The notes under the pieces are model-generated. The model searched no databases. It had not been told where the DNA came from and worked only from the letters and a program-made list of their open reading frames with translations. A DNA stretch of 37,098 nucleotides, from assembly GCA_022496185.1 (NCBI GenBank), contig WTXG01000323.1, forward strand, positions 1 through 37,098, read 5' to 3'. How positions within the stretch are numbered: position 1 is the first letter of the stretch; every line of letters begins with the position of its first letter. The position numbers were made by a program, and so were the translations under genes. Of this stretch, positions 1 to 10,500 are shown one piece after another. The DNA comes from Multifurca ochricompacta (lineage: Eukaryota; Basidiomycota; Agaricomycetes; Russulales; Russulaceae).

Positions 1-1
1 T

Positions 2-151
2 GGCGTGCATGGCGGCAACGCCACTCAGGTTGATCCGGTGGCTTTCGGTCCGTCTCAACAGAACAGAACTAAGGAAGGCGACCCGCCCAGTGAGTGGTGT
101 AGGGATTCGGCCGAACGAATAGTGGGCAACAATAGCAACGTTCGAACTTAG
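2..151 (+). CDS. Possible 3' end of a gene running off the left edge
   Basis: A reading frame is open from the first bases to a TAG at 149-151 (49 codons), with no start visible. Its composition is coding-like (Gly, Asn, Gln and Pro rich) and it could be the last exon of a gene lying mostly outside the window. I recognise no domain, and a chance open frame of this length is quite possible. Confidence 0.25.
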   Translation, partial: GVHGGNATQVDPVAFGPSQQNRTKEGDPPSEWCRDSAERIVGNNSNVRT

Positions 152-347
152 TAGTGATAGATTTTATCTCAAATAAATTTCATCTCTTTCAATCGCATCT
201 TTTTCGGCGCGGCTCTTACTTCTTAAAGTCTATGTCATTTATTTATGCTTTACCGAATAGAGAACTCCATATTATACAGACGTACAGACACCCTTCACCG
301 GTTATAGCGTGATCACTTCATTAGCGCGAGAGATTTTGAACCCCTTC

Positions 348-1074
348 TTACTTGGGAAGTACAGGGATTCCACGGCTGTGCAGGTTGTCCATTCGAACCC
401 AGCGTCCCCGCGCTTGCCTCAACGGCATTGTAGATAACAACGAATTCGTCGCTTGTGCTGCTTTTGCACAGAGAGAAATGATCGCTGTCACGCCGTTCAC
501 CGCTAGAGTGTTGGGAAACTCAACCCCATAAGGGCTCGTATTAAAACTGAGTTCGATCAACACATCTCAAAACGACATGATGCGAAGTGGGGTTGTTTGA
601 AAGAAAGCTCACCAACTCGCAATACACCTCCGCAGGGGAAATTGTCACGCCCTTGTCTGGGAGCAAGAACGACAGCCAGCCATTCTCGCTTGCGACCGGA
701 TTCGAAACGCCGACCAAACTGCCATCTGCAGCGTACGCGGTAATCCCTCCGTCGCTCAGAACAAATTTACTCGCAACAATCGGGTCGGTGGATTCGGCGC
801 TCTAAATTCATATGTAGCTTGTCACCATGGCCATTTCGTAGAAGCACAATATAAATACCCCCAGCCATGCCGTGGAACTACCAGGTAGGCCATTTAATAC
901 GAGAGCCAATGGCTTTCGGATGCTAGTGTCTACCCTGGAAACGGCAAGCAACACAAAGTTGCTGGCGTTTGGAACGCCATTCCATGGACAGACGGCCGTC
1001 TGGCGTCCCACAGGTGAAGCCAGAGATAGCATAGCGAAGGAAGAAGCGACGAAGGTTACCAAGAACATGAACAT
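348..1074 (-). pseudogene. Secreted-protein paralog A, broken in exon 3
   Basis: Exon 1 (1074-859) encodes a 72-residue segment starting MFMFLVTFVASSFAMLSLAS, a clear signal peptide, followed by SPVGRQTAVCPWNGV. Exon 2 (801-613) encodes 63 residues including GGITAYAADGSLVGVS and SPAEVYCEL. Exon lengths, phases and splice sites match the paralog at 3021-3756. The third exon should start at 546 after the CTCAG acceptor, but there it has one extra base relative to the paralog, so phase-0 reading hits TAA at 541-543. A compensating one-base loss lies further on, after which the paralog-like frame (RDSDHFSLCKSS) resumes down to roughly 350. As spliced, the product would be 136 residues instead of 204. 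A base error in the TTTT run, or a splice choice I cannot see, could also explain this. Function unknown; probably extracellular. Confidence 0.65.
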
Positions 1075-1163
1075 ATCGAGGTATAGTAGCTGACGTAGAG
1101 CTCCTCGAATAGGGTTCGTCAAGTAGTGGAAAGCGTAGGGTTCAGTAATGCAACCAGCTCAGC

Positions 1164-1169
1164 TTTATA
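1164..1169 (-). promoter_or_regulatory. TATA box of secreted paralog A
   Basis: On the minus strand this reads TATAAAGCT, 90 bp upstream of the ATG at 1074. The same nine bases occur at nearly the same distance upstream of the intact paralog, which supports a true core promoter. Confidence 0.55.
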
Positions 1170-3020
1170 CACGGAGATCGGCAGAGATCGGCTCGCTTCT
1201 GAAAAATAGGACCCGCGTCACAGGAACAACCTTGCGCAAAGCCCCCGCTATTGGACATGGACATATGGTTAGAGTTACGTGTTGACGGACCTCCAGCTTG
1301 CTATTCCTGTTTCAGCTGTATTTTATCGGCGTCATTACAGTGGCTATGAAGATAGGCGGCGTTTTTGCGCAGAAATTCCGCACTGAACGCTCGCGCTGTG
1401 AGAGATGAACAAACTCTCTAATGAAGGGGTAAAACATGGAAGTAATTAAAGACGTAGCCTTTGGCTCTGTGTTTTGCAGAAATGAGGACTGTAGCTAGCT
1501 AAGCACCTAATCACCGTGTGAGTCGCCATTCATTCCCTTTGCGCCGAATCCAGAGAGTAAGAGAGGACGGACCGAAAGTCCTTGACAGATTCACGTTTCA
1601 TACACAGGAAAAGATATCAGGCAAGATTGACCTAGCTGATGTTGAAAAAATTGGGGGACGGAACTACTTCGTTGTAGTTGAAGAAACTCAATTCCGGCAC
1701 TGTACGTACGCCGGGAGGGTTTAGATGTCAGGGTTTTGTGTGGGTCTGTCCTAGATCACAGCTTCGGCCCGCCTGCAAGTTTTACCACACCGCACCGACA
1801 ACTATATGGTGGGATCAGAGGAGAGACGGAGGTGTTCTCATATGAGCACGGAGGGCATGGGTGGGGTAGTTACTCTGAGACACGCGCATAGGCGCAAAGG
1901 TGAAAGTCTGAGAAACAACTCGTCATCTCCTCTCCTTTCAATCTCAACAAAGCCACTGGCATTCCCTGCGCCCTCCTCCCACTCTTTTTCGGGGATGGCA
2001 TCCAGTACGCGCAAAGATTCCATTCTAGAGGCAGCGATCTCTACAGGTCATTCCCTTGCCCTCTAATTCGTCTTAGGGAAAGCGGGTGCTTGGCCACCTG
2101 GTCATGCTAGGTTTCAAATTTCATTAAGCCAAGTCAACCACGACTACTATCTTATTGTGTTGATGCACCACGCCCTTAGCTCTCTCTGAGCCTGCAAACT
2201 TGAGCTAGAATCGCACTCATGTGATACCAACTCTCTCCTGAAATCGGCACTATCGAGCTATATCTCGGTTAGTTTCGTCCCCCTCATGCGCCTTAGCTCT
2301 GGATGATTCTTTCTGCCGTCCGCCTAAATGTGTATCTCGTACCTCAGGGAGATTGGGATCCTGTCGTGGAAGTGGAACGTTCTTCCCTATCCCGCTTAAC
2401 CCTTTCTGGATCACAAACCGTTCGTCGCTGACTGGACTTTACTCCGATCTCACAAGTAACCAGGAAGCATCGGGAGGAAAGTGAAATTGAGGTGCGCCGG
2501 GATGCTGCGAGTGAATTTCACTTTTCCCGTCATTCCAAGTTTAGGGTAGAGGGTGTGATCATTTGAGATTTTAGAGTCGTTAAACTATCATTGGGGTCCT
2601 GACAGAAAGCACCAAGACAATGAATGACATCCGTCGCTTCGCTGTGTATCTGGCCAAAACGTGTGTCGGGTGGTTGGTATCAAACTATTTATGGCTTCTT
2701 GCATGCGCCATTCCAGACTATTCTGCGCCTCGATACCCTATCATTCCTCAATTCAACGGATTATTAATTACGGTACTTTCTTAGGAGCGCCAGTGTATTA
2801 TCAGGCCCTGCCACTGTCTGCCCAAGCCTGGGCCGTTCTTGAGGGTTTTACAACCAAAATTGGTACCATCCATCGGAAAGTCTAATTTGATGTACGACAA
2901 GTTCTCCAATACAACATGAATTCGAGTCAAACTACCAACACGGCGCAGCTCAAAGTGTCTATTTAGTTTTTTGAGGCTTATGCCCTCAAATGATTTTTCG
3001 GCTCCTCTCGCCTTCTTTCT
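1170..3020. other. Intergenic stretch between the two secreted paralogs
   Basis: About 1.85 kb with scattered short open frames on both strands (for example around 1518-1724 and 2661-2885). None shows a recognisable domain, a convincing intron structure or a signal peptide. I see no supported gene, RNA or repeat here. Confidence 0.5.
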
Positions 3021-3756
3021 TTATTGAACTATGGGAAGAACATGAATATACACATCTGCGCAAGTTCCCCATTTGCTCCTAATGTCGGCTGCGCTTGCCT
3101 TGACAACATTGTAGAGGACGACGGATGCCTCAGCCGAGTTGCTCTTGCACAGCGAGAAGTGGTCGCTATCCCCATCGTTCACCGCGAGGGCATAGGGAAA
3201 TGGAACCCCATGAGGGCTCGTGTTGAACTGGTTTGAGGATTGAAGCTTTACAACAAGTTACACAATGGGAGTATTTGAGAACCTACCAACTCGCAGTACA
3301 CCTCGGCGGGAGAAGCATTCTCCCCCGACTTAGGGTAAAGGAACGACAACTTGCCGTTCATGTTTGGGACAGGCAGCGAGACGCCGACCAAGCTGCCGTC
3401 AGGTGCGTACGCAGTGATACCGCCATTGACCAGAGTGAAGAACTTTGCATTAATCGAGTCGACAGACTCTCTGGCCTGCATACACGATACTTAACTTGTT
3501 AGAATGTCAGTTTGAGTGCAAAGTACGAAGTCATCACCTCAAGCCATGTAACGCAGCCGGGGGTAGAGCTATCATGCGACCCGAGAACCAACGACTTCTG
3601 AATGTTGGGATAGTCCTTGACGACAGCGAGCAGAGTGAAGTTTTGGACAGTCGAAACGCCATTCCAAGGGCAGACAGACGTCCTACGCCCAACTGGTGAG
3701 GCGAAGGAAATCGTAACGAGGAGAGAGATGACAAAAGCCAAGAAAAACATGCTCAT
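3021..3756 (-). CDS. Small secreted protein, paralog B (intact)
   Basis: Three exons (3756-3538, 3475-3287, 3227-3021) give a 204-residue protein. Both introns are phase 0 and have canonical ends (GAG|gtgatg...gcag and TTG|gtaggt...ccag). Residues 1-19 form a signal peptide (MSMFFLAFVISLLVTISFAS), and mature SPVGRRTSVCPWNG follows. Blocks shared with paralog A are VCPWNGV, GGITAYAPDGSLVGVS, PAEVYCEL, FNTSP.GV.FP and DSDHFSLC. There are four or five cysteines outside the signal, and no transmembrane segment after it. I do not recognise a named family; it resembles the lineage-restricted secreted proteins common in Agaricomycetes. The gene lies 1.9 kb upstream of its broken sister in the same orientation, consistent with tandem duplication. 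A TATA box lies about 95 bp upstream of the ATG. The exon model is well supported by the paralog comparison; the function is unknown. Confidence 0.8.
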
Positions 3757-3848
3757 ATTGAGAGGCAGTAGTCAAGGTATGTAGTGTAGCGAGGTCAAGT
3801 CCGTTGAATGTTGAATAGTGCTAGGGCTCAGCGACGCGCAGACCTAGC

Positions 3849-3854
3849 TTTATA
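3849..3854 (-). promoter_or_regulatory. TATA box of secreted paralog B
   Basis: TATAAAGCT on the minus strand, about 93 bp upstream of the ATG at 3756, matching the motif and spacing in front of paralog A. Confidence 0.55.
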
Positions 3855-3859
3855 CCATC

Positions 3860-5183
3860 TCTACTGTGTTTGAAACGCTCCAGACTGCAGGTACCACATG
3901 GTGAATGGAGCGCTGTATGGGAATGAGATACCACTGAATCTTCGTCCTTGCAAAATAATGGCATCCCAAGCATGACAGAGATGCTCTAGAACTGAGACGC
4001 CTACTCGGACCGCATAGCCGTGTGCGATGAAGTCAAGAAGCTTGCCTACGCTATTAGAGCGGGAGGATGTAAAGCTAGAACCCATTGCCCGCCTTAGCGC
4101 TCAGCGCTCGCTTTAAATGGGTGCCCCTTCAGCGCCAGTTTCCCTGTTAATCACAAAATTAGGCTTCACGGAAAAACGCGACCAGAAACACCGCGAGTTA
4201 GGGAAAGTACTTACTTCAGACCGCTTGATTTGCAAGTCAAGATGTAAATGATAACACCATCAGAACCGACGCCATGGTAGGTGCCCTGATCACGAAGACT
4301 TCATATGATTCCTACCTCAAGGAGTGGTCGTAAGGCGGACGTACATAGTTTCGAAGCTACCTGTATGAGGAGAGCGGAACAAACATGCGACCCAGATAGA
4401 CATAATCACCGTATAAATTTGTATCCTGAGGCCGATAATAATATTAACAAACCTGCACGAAGATCGCATCGCACACGCTGACAGTAGTGGCAGGATCTGG
4501 TTCCCGTTTCTCTGTAGATGCTCGATCGCAAGTGAAACCTAAGTTTCACTTCCCTCCCTCCTTGTTTTGCGCCCTCGCATTTGTTCTAAACCCAAGCGAA
4601 ATCATGCGGTCTGATTGGATTCTCTTTTCTTTGGCTTGTACCCAACATCTGTCCCAGTAATGGAAGGAATTCCCAGACATCTTCTGATGAACATGCAAAC
4701 CTTACACGTGCGCCGTCCTCTGCACACACTTACACTCTTGCACAGATCGTCGCCGTGCGCTAAATCGTGTCCAATTAGCCGCCCCATGACCAATGCAACA
4801 CTAGTGTAGGTATCGGAAATAATGCGCCTTCTCGTGACCAAAGTTAATGAGAACAGAGCAAACAGCAAGGGCCAACGAAGGGGTTATATCACACAACCAC
4901 CTATGTTTCAAGTACCTGGGTGGTTAACGATACGTTACTTCTCCTTCTCTGTTGTTCTTTTCGTGGTGTTTCCCGTAGAGTATGTGGCACCTTGCCCCAG
5001 ACGGGCCATGCATTTGACCTTTAAGCTGTCTCGAAGCCCCAACATCCACCGTTGAGGTAGATACTTAAGTTGATGGGAGTGAGTGCGGCAGCCTGAAGCG
5101 TGCCTTTGTTCAGATCTGTGCCAGGTTGCGTTGATAGAACGAAGGTAACCACCCCCGATACCCCACTACCTATTTGCCACATG
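3860..5183. other. Intergenic stretch before the mobile-element block
   Basis: About 1.3 kb with only short, unconvincing open frames (for example 4602-4868 and 4822-5055). No supported gene, RNA or repeat is seen. It ends in the GATCC that forms the retrotransposon target duplication. Confidence 0.5.
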
Positions 5184-5184
5184 G

Positions 5185-5192
5185 ATCCTGTT
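5185..5192. repeat. MITE target-site duplication, left copy
   Basis: ATCCTGTT, repeated exactly at 5668-5675 on the other side of the MITE. Eight bases is the length typical of hAT insertions. Its last four bases are the first four of the retrotransposon LTR. Confidence 0.85.
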
Positions 5193-5667
5193 TAGTGATG
5201 TTCCGGCCCGGCTTGGCCCAAAAGCCGCGGCTTTGGCTTGGCCTGAGGCGGCTCCGGCTTTCCTAAAGTCTGGGCCGAGCCAAAGCCGCCACAGACGGCT
5301 TGGCCCTGGCCCGGCTTGGCCCAAGCCGCGGCTTTTGGTAGAGAAAATTTTATGACATATAACTAGTAGTTATAGTTCAGCTAATCCAAATATGACTTAG
5401 TGTGTTACGTATTGCAAAGTTATATCGAAGAAAAAGTTTGAAATGCCGCAATAAACATGATCACGTGACCCAAATCAACCACTTTGTGATCAGATTTCTA
5501 CTGATTTTGATGATTGCTATTGCACTTGTATGTGCTGTTGAAAGCCGCGGCCTGAGCCGGCGCTTTGGCTTTTAGCTTCTCTGAGCCGGGCCAAAGCCCT
5601 TGCTGGGCCGTCACAACGGCCTGGCTTGGCCCGGCTTCCGGCTTGAGCCGGGCCAGGCACATCACTA
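5193..5667. mobile_element. hAT-type MITE, 475 bp, non-autonomous
   Basis: The element starts TAGTGATGTTCC and ends with the inverted counterpart (GGCACATCACTA), so the termini are TAGTGATGT-type inverted repeats. It is flanked by a perfect 8-bp duplication, ATCCTGTT. Both subterminal regions are dense GC-rich arrays of short motifs built from GGCTTGGCCC, GGCCCGGC and AAGCCGCGGCTTT in both orientations, which could fold or serve as transposase sites. The middle (about 5340-5520) is AT-rich and encodes nothing. There is no transposase, so movement would need one from a full hAT element elsewhere. The element sits across the left boundary of the Ty3/gypsy element. Seen: termini, duplication and subterminal repeats. 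Inferred: hAT class, from the 8-bp duplication and terminal sequence. Confidence 0.85.
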
Positions 5668-5675
5668 ATCCTGTT
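5668..5675. repeat. MITE target-site duplication, right copy
   Basis: ATCCTGTT, identical to 5185-5192. Positions 5672-5675 (TGTT) are also the first bases of the intact 5' LTR. Confidence 0.85.
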
Positions 5676-5826
5676 ACGACTTAACGGTATCACGACTTAA
5701 GGATCAAACTATTCACAAGATTATCTCAGGGATCATCACTTACTTTTATTCCATCTAGTTCATAATCATAATAGACCGCCTCGCTCTTATACATTCTACC
5801 TAAGACCCAACAATATATTCCATAGG

Positions 5827-5880
5827 TCGCCCTCCATGTCAGCCTCGCCCTCCATGTCAGCCTCGCCCCCCATGTCAGCC
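5827..5880 (+). repeat. Three 18-bp tandem repeats in the LTR U3
   Basis: The unit TCGCCCTCCATGTCAGCC occurs three times head to tail; the third copy has one change (CCCCCC for CCCTCC). The same array is in the 3' LTR at 11126-11179. Its place 20-75 bp upstream of the TATA-like box suggests repeated activator sites, but no binding factor is known. Confidence 0.85.
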
Positions 5881-5898
5881 TCGCTCAATTCTCATACT

Positions 5899-5931
5899 TA
5901 TTTAAACCGCTATTTTCTCTTGTAATATCCT
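5899..5931 (+). promoter_or_regulatory. LTR core promoter: TATA-like box and inferred start
   Basis: TATTTAAA near 5899-5906 lies about 30 bp before TTAGTCTCGATCT (5931-5943). That 13-mer is the exact complement of the primer site. In self-primed elements the primer is the 5' end of the RNA, so transcription should start at about 5931. The spacing to the TATA-like box fits this. Confidence 0.6.
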
Positions 5932-6093
5932 TAGTCTCGATCTCTTGTTCCCCCTAGAACCGTAATCTCTAGAATATCATATCTTTTTCTCTGCTTCGCC
6001 TAGCACACCTAGCAGTCGTCTCACCACCCGAACTACGCCAGACTGATCATCTGGCATCGAACTCAACACGCTAAACGGGTCAACCGTAACATT

Positions 6094-6106
6094 AGATCGA
6101 GACTAA
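6094..6106 (+). other. Self-priming primer-binding site
   Basis: AGATCGAGACTAA lies two bases after the 5' LTR and is the exact reverse complement of LTR positions 5931-5943. This is the arrangement known from Tf1 and sushi-type elements, in which the 5' end of the element's own transcript, rather than a tRNA, primes minus-strand DNA synthesis. I did not recognise a tRNA 3' end match (no TGG immediately after the LTR). Confidence 0.75.
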
Positions 6107-6131
6107 TAGAAACCCCCCAAACGAACAGATA

Positions 6132-7559
6132 ATGTCTACTCCCGTTGGACCTGGTAGCGGAATTGTTAAGCTTCCCTTCCCTCTAAGACCCCGATCACAT
6201 GATAACATCCCGGAAGAAGAACGACCTGGTTCCCGATGGCTCGCCGCCAATGAAGAAGATGTAACCTGGAGTGGTTACTATTGGAAGCTGGATAATGTTA
6301 ACATCCCGATAGAAACAATCTACGGTCTCTGGTTCGAGATCGCCTATTTTGAACATTTCAATGCCTGGATGGCAATTAAGATCGCCCGCCCAGAAATGGG
6401 CCTCCCGTCTAACCCACCGCAGGGACTCACTGTCAACACTTCTTATGCCACGGCTTTCGCTGGCGTAACTGCCGCGCCTACCACGCTTCCAGAACCTCTT
6501 ACATCACCGTCCCGGGCTATATCTAGAGCCTCAACTGTACCACAACCCGCGCCCCCAACAACGACCAAGTATGAGCGACTTGAGGGGTCGTTCCCGCTTA
6601 GATTCAACGGAGATCGTACAAAGACGGAAGACTTCCTCAAAGCGTTTGACTCTTTCCTCGAGTTAAATGATCGGTCCGAAGTTGCCATCGACAAAGTAAA
6701 AAGAAGTCTCTATTTCCTGCAACAACTAGAAGGTCCTCAGGTCCAAGCCTTCTATAACAACTCAATTGATTTCCTTAAGCGAGCAAAGATCGACAATAGC
6801 CTCATTCCACAGAACACTGACGCCTGGGCAATCATCGAGAGAAGATTCCTCGATACATTCTTTGACTTCACAATGAGGGAACAAGCATATGAATCAGTAC
6901 AGAAATTACGGATGAAGGATGGACACATTGACGAATTTATCGCAACCTTCAACATCTTAATTCAACGAGCTGGCCTCCACCCCGATGACCCTAGTACGAT
7001 GCGTCTCTTCGCCTGGGGACTACAGGGTCACTTAGCAGAAAAGTGTGTTGAACAACACTCCCCGATGACACTGGAGCAATGGCAAAAAGCAGCACAAACT
7101 CAACAAAGAAACTTCATTATTGTCCAAGGTCTCCGCAGTAAGACAACACGTCCAACTAATGACCAGCCGTTCTGGCGCCGACCCATAAACAGTCAAAGCC
7201 AGCAATCACGACGGGACCACGACACCACGGATGCTAACACCATTCGACGTGCAGTTACTGACGATGACAAAGAACGCTGCAAACGCGAAGGACTGTGCTT
7301 CTACTGCATGCGGAAGGGACACCTATCTCGTGACTGCCCTCAAAAGAAACCTCGCGTCGCAACAGCAACAACAATTGACTCCCAGGTAATTCTCCCTACA
7401 ACTCAAAATACAGCCCCGAGAACTTCGAAGGTACCCGCGGATACACCAACACAACCCGACGTTGCTGCCGTCGTTGCTATGATTAAAGGACTAACCAAAG
7501 AACAGGAAGAGCAGGTCCAAACACTACTCGCGGCTGATTCGGATTTTGTAACAGCCTGA
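6132..7559 (+). CDS. gag: Gag polyprotein of the Ty3/gypsy element
   Basis: 475-residue open frame beginning 41 bp after the 5' LTR. The central part (about residues 145-340) has the composition and motifs of a Ty3-type capsid, such as PLRFNGDRTKTEDFLKAF and a following helical segment. A single CCHC zinc knuckle (CFYCMRKGHLSRDC) lies at about residues 389-402 and would bind element RNA. Gag builds the cytoplasmic virus-like particle. The frame ends at TGA 7557-7559. The protease frame is shifted by -1 and overlaps it only from 7538, so Gag-Pol would need a -1 frameshift between 7538 and 7559. The gag frame has no internal damage. Confidence 0.95.
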   Translation: MSTPVGPGSGIVKLPFPLRPRSHDNIPEEERPGSRWLAANEEDVTWSGYYWKLDNVNIPIETIYGLWFEIAYFEHFNAWMAIKIARPEMGLPSNPPQGLTVNTSYATAFAGVTAAPTTLPEPLTSPSRAISRASTVPQPAPPTTTKYERLEGSFPLRFNGDRTKTEDFLKAFDSFLELNDRSEVAIDKVKRSLYFLQQLEGPQVQAFYNNSIDFLKRAKIDNSLIPQNTDAWAIIERRFLDTFFDFTMREQAYESVQKLRMKDGHIDEFIATFNILIQRAGLHPDDPSTMRLFAWGLQGHLAEKCVEQHSPMTLEQWQKAAQTQQRNFIIVQGLRSKTTRPTNDQPFWRRPINSQSQQSRRDHDTTDANTIRRAVTDDDKERCKREGLCFYCMRKGHLSRDCPQKKPRVATATTIDSQVILPTTQNTAPRTSKVPADTPTQPDVAAVVAMIKGLTKEQEEQVQTLLAADSDFVTA

Positions 7560-10500
7560 GGGGTCGTCCCACCCTGAGGGCTATCGTAGATCGATTTGTA
7601 CCGAAGTCTCTTTCAATACAAACCAACTTTTCTACTATTGGGACCGTCTCCGCGCTCGTTGACAGTGGCGCGACCGAGAATTTCATCAACAAACAATTCA
7701 TATCCACACATAACTTGCGTACCTGCCCGCTACAGATACCAAAAGCCCTCTCCAATGCCGATGGATCTGCAAATGCCGCCAGTCAAATCACCCATTATCT
7801 TCCTTGTACAGTTCAAACTGGTTCATCTGTCCACCTCCTTGATTTCTTTGTCACCGATCTTGGTAAAGAGGATCTCATCCTAGGCTATCCCTGGCTCGCG
7901 CAAACTACACCAACCATTGATTGGCTCCAGGCATCTGTCCAAGAAGCCGTACATATCGTCCCGTGGGGACAAAAACATTTCATGCCCACAGCTACTTCTC
8001 TAGGACTCCTACCAGGCGAAGAGCTCATTATGCGCATATCCCCATCCACAGAACTCACATCGCAAAAACCGCCCCCAGATCTTACTATACCGTCACAATA
8101 CCAGCAGTTCGCCAAAGTTTTCTCAGAAGACGAAGCCCTTCGCTTCCCAGATGCACGCCAGTGGGATCACGCGATTGACCTTAAATCTGATGCGCCAAAC
8201 AGCCTGGACTGTAAAATATATCCCCTCAATCCAAAAGAGCAATTGGCACTCGAAGAATTCCTCCATGAACACCTCGCCAAGGGATACATCCGTGAATCAA
8301 AATCACGATACGCCTCCCCCTTCTTCTTCGTCAAAAAGAAGGATGGTAAACTTCGACCGGTACAAGATTATCGCAAACTCAACGAGCACACCCTCCGCAA
8401 CACCTATCCGCTACCACTCATCGATGAATTAATCGCAAAAGTCCAAAACGCTGCGCTGTTCACCAAATTCGACATACGATGGGGTTACAATAACATTCGC
8501 ATCAAAGAAGGCGATCAATGGAAAGCTGCTTTCAAAACAAATAAGGGCCTCTTCGAACCCCTGGTAATGTACTTCGGACTGACAAACTCGCCCGCGACAT
8601 TCCAAACAATGATGAACGCGATCTTTCGAAAGGAGCTCGACGAAGGATGGCTCGTAATATATATGGACGACATCCTCATTGCCACCTCAAATGATACTTC
8701 CTTCCACCAAAAATGCGTCACACGCGTTCTACAAATCCTCTTAGACAACGATCTCTACCTAAAACCGTCAAAATGCATCTTCCACACTACGAAAGTCGAT
8801 TACTTGGGCGTTATCCTTGAACATGGCGTTATCCGCATGGATCCAACAAAAGTAAATGGTCTTATAGATTGGCCAACTCCCAAGACAGTAAAACAAGTCC
8901 GCAGTTATTTAGGATTCGGTAACTATTATCGCCGCTTCATCAAAGGATATTCACAACTCGCCCGCCCGCTCATTAATCTCACAAAGCTTCTAGTCCCATG
9001 GACATGGACCGACAAGGAAGAAGATGCCTTCCAAAATCTAAAAAAGGCGTTTAGTAGTGCACCCGTTCTTCGACAACCCCGTCTCGATCTCCCCTTCTTT
9101 GTCACAACCGATGCCTCAGGATACGCGATAGGGGCTGAACTATCACAACAAGATGACGTCGGGCGACTACATCCGGTCGCATTCCTTTCGAAATCTCTCG
9201 ATCAAACACAACGCAACTGGGACATCTACGACAGGGAATTATTCGCAATTTGGCTTCCTTTACAAGAATGGCGACAATACTTAATGGGTTCTCCTCATAA
9301 AATAACCGTTTTCTCAGATCATCATAATTTACAGTATTTCTGAAAACCTCAAAAACTTAATAGACGACAGGCCCGATGGCATCTCGATCTCATGGAATAT
9401 AACTTCGTAATAAAACCCATTCAAGGTAAACACAATATAATCGCAGATCTACTATCCCGCCGGCCGGATTACGATGATGGCAAAGGAGATAACGACCAAG
9501 AGGTTCTCCTGCCGGATGAGAACTGGTCCCTTGCAGTAATTCAACTTCAAGAAGACCCGGATTCCTATCGCAAGATCGTCAAGCAATTCCATGATCACCC
9601 CCTTGCTGGTCACCCTGGGCGACGAAATACGTGGGATCTAGTCTCTGAGTTCTACGCTGGCCCAAACCTGCAACAATTCGTGACTGACTATGTCAAGGGG
9701 TGTCACGAATGCCAAGCGTCAAAGCCCCGCCGCAAAACTGATGTTCCCCTCTTCTCCTTCGACACTCCCGCTTCCGATGGACCCTTTCAGTATATCTCCC
9801 TCGATCTCATCACTGACCTCCCCGTGTCGCAGGGGCACAATGCTATTCTGACTATTGTTGATCAGGGGTGCTCCAAGTCTGCCAAGTTCATCCCATGCTC
9901 GACGACGATCACTGGGACTCAGGTGGCCTCTCTCTACTTCAAGCACCTGTTTCCCCTCTTTGGCATCCCCAAACGCGTCATATCCGATCGGGATCCTCGC
10001 TTCACTTCTAACTTTGCCTCCAAACTCTGCGCGTTACTCTCTATATCGCAAAATGTTAGTACCGCTTTTCATCCACAAACGGACGGCCAATCGGAACGCA
10101 TGAATCGCTGGGTTGAACAATACCTCCGCCACTGGACATTTGGCAACCCCCATACCTGGGCTCCTCTACTCCCTATGGCTGAATTCGTACACAACAGATG
10201 GCGACACAATGGCACAAAGCTCAGTCCACATGAATTACTATTGGGCTTCAGACCTCATCCCCCTACCTCTCATGTCTCGTCCCCAATCCCCTCCTTGACC
10301 GAACGTCTCTCCGCAATCCTATCTGCTCGCCGGATCGCCACCCGCGTCCTCGCCGACATGACTCAAATTACTCCCATATTTACAGTTAATGACCAGGTCT
10401 GGCTCGAGGGTAAGAACATCTCCTCACTCTTCCCCTCCCAAAAGCTTGCCCCCCGACGTCATGGCCCATTCACAATTACTCGCGTTATCTCTCCGTGGCT

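Larger units (their letters stand above)
5672..6091 (+). repeat. 5' LTR of the Ty3/gypsy element
   Basis: Begins TGTTACG and ends CGTAACA, a perfect 7-bp terminal inverted repeat. It contains three 18-bp tandem units (5827-5880), a TATA-like box near 5899-5905 and the inferred transcription start near 5931, dividing it into U3 and R-U5. Confidence 0.95.

Noticed and set aside
1518..1724. 68-codon plus-strand open frame between the secreted paralogs
   Set aside because: No recognised domain, no signal peptide, no splice context; length is expected by chance.
2661..2885. 74-codon plus-strand open frame
   Set aside because: No domain or homology pattern and no intron structure; likely chance.
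3233..3699. Plus-strand open frames overlapping the intact secreted gene
   Set aside because: They are antisense shadows of exons supported by the paralog comparison.
5827..5880. Short regular repeats considered as a CRISPR array
   Set aside because: They are three contiguous 18-bp units without spacers inside an LTR, in a eukaryotic genome.
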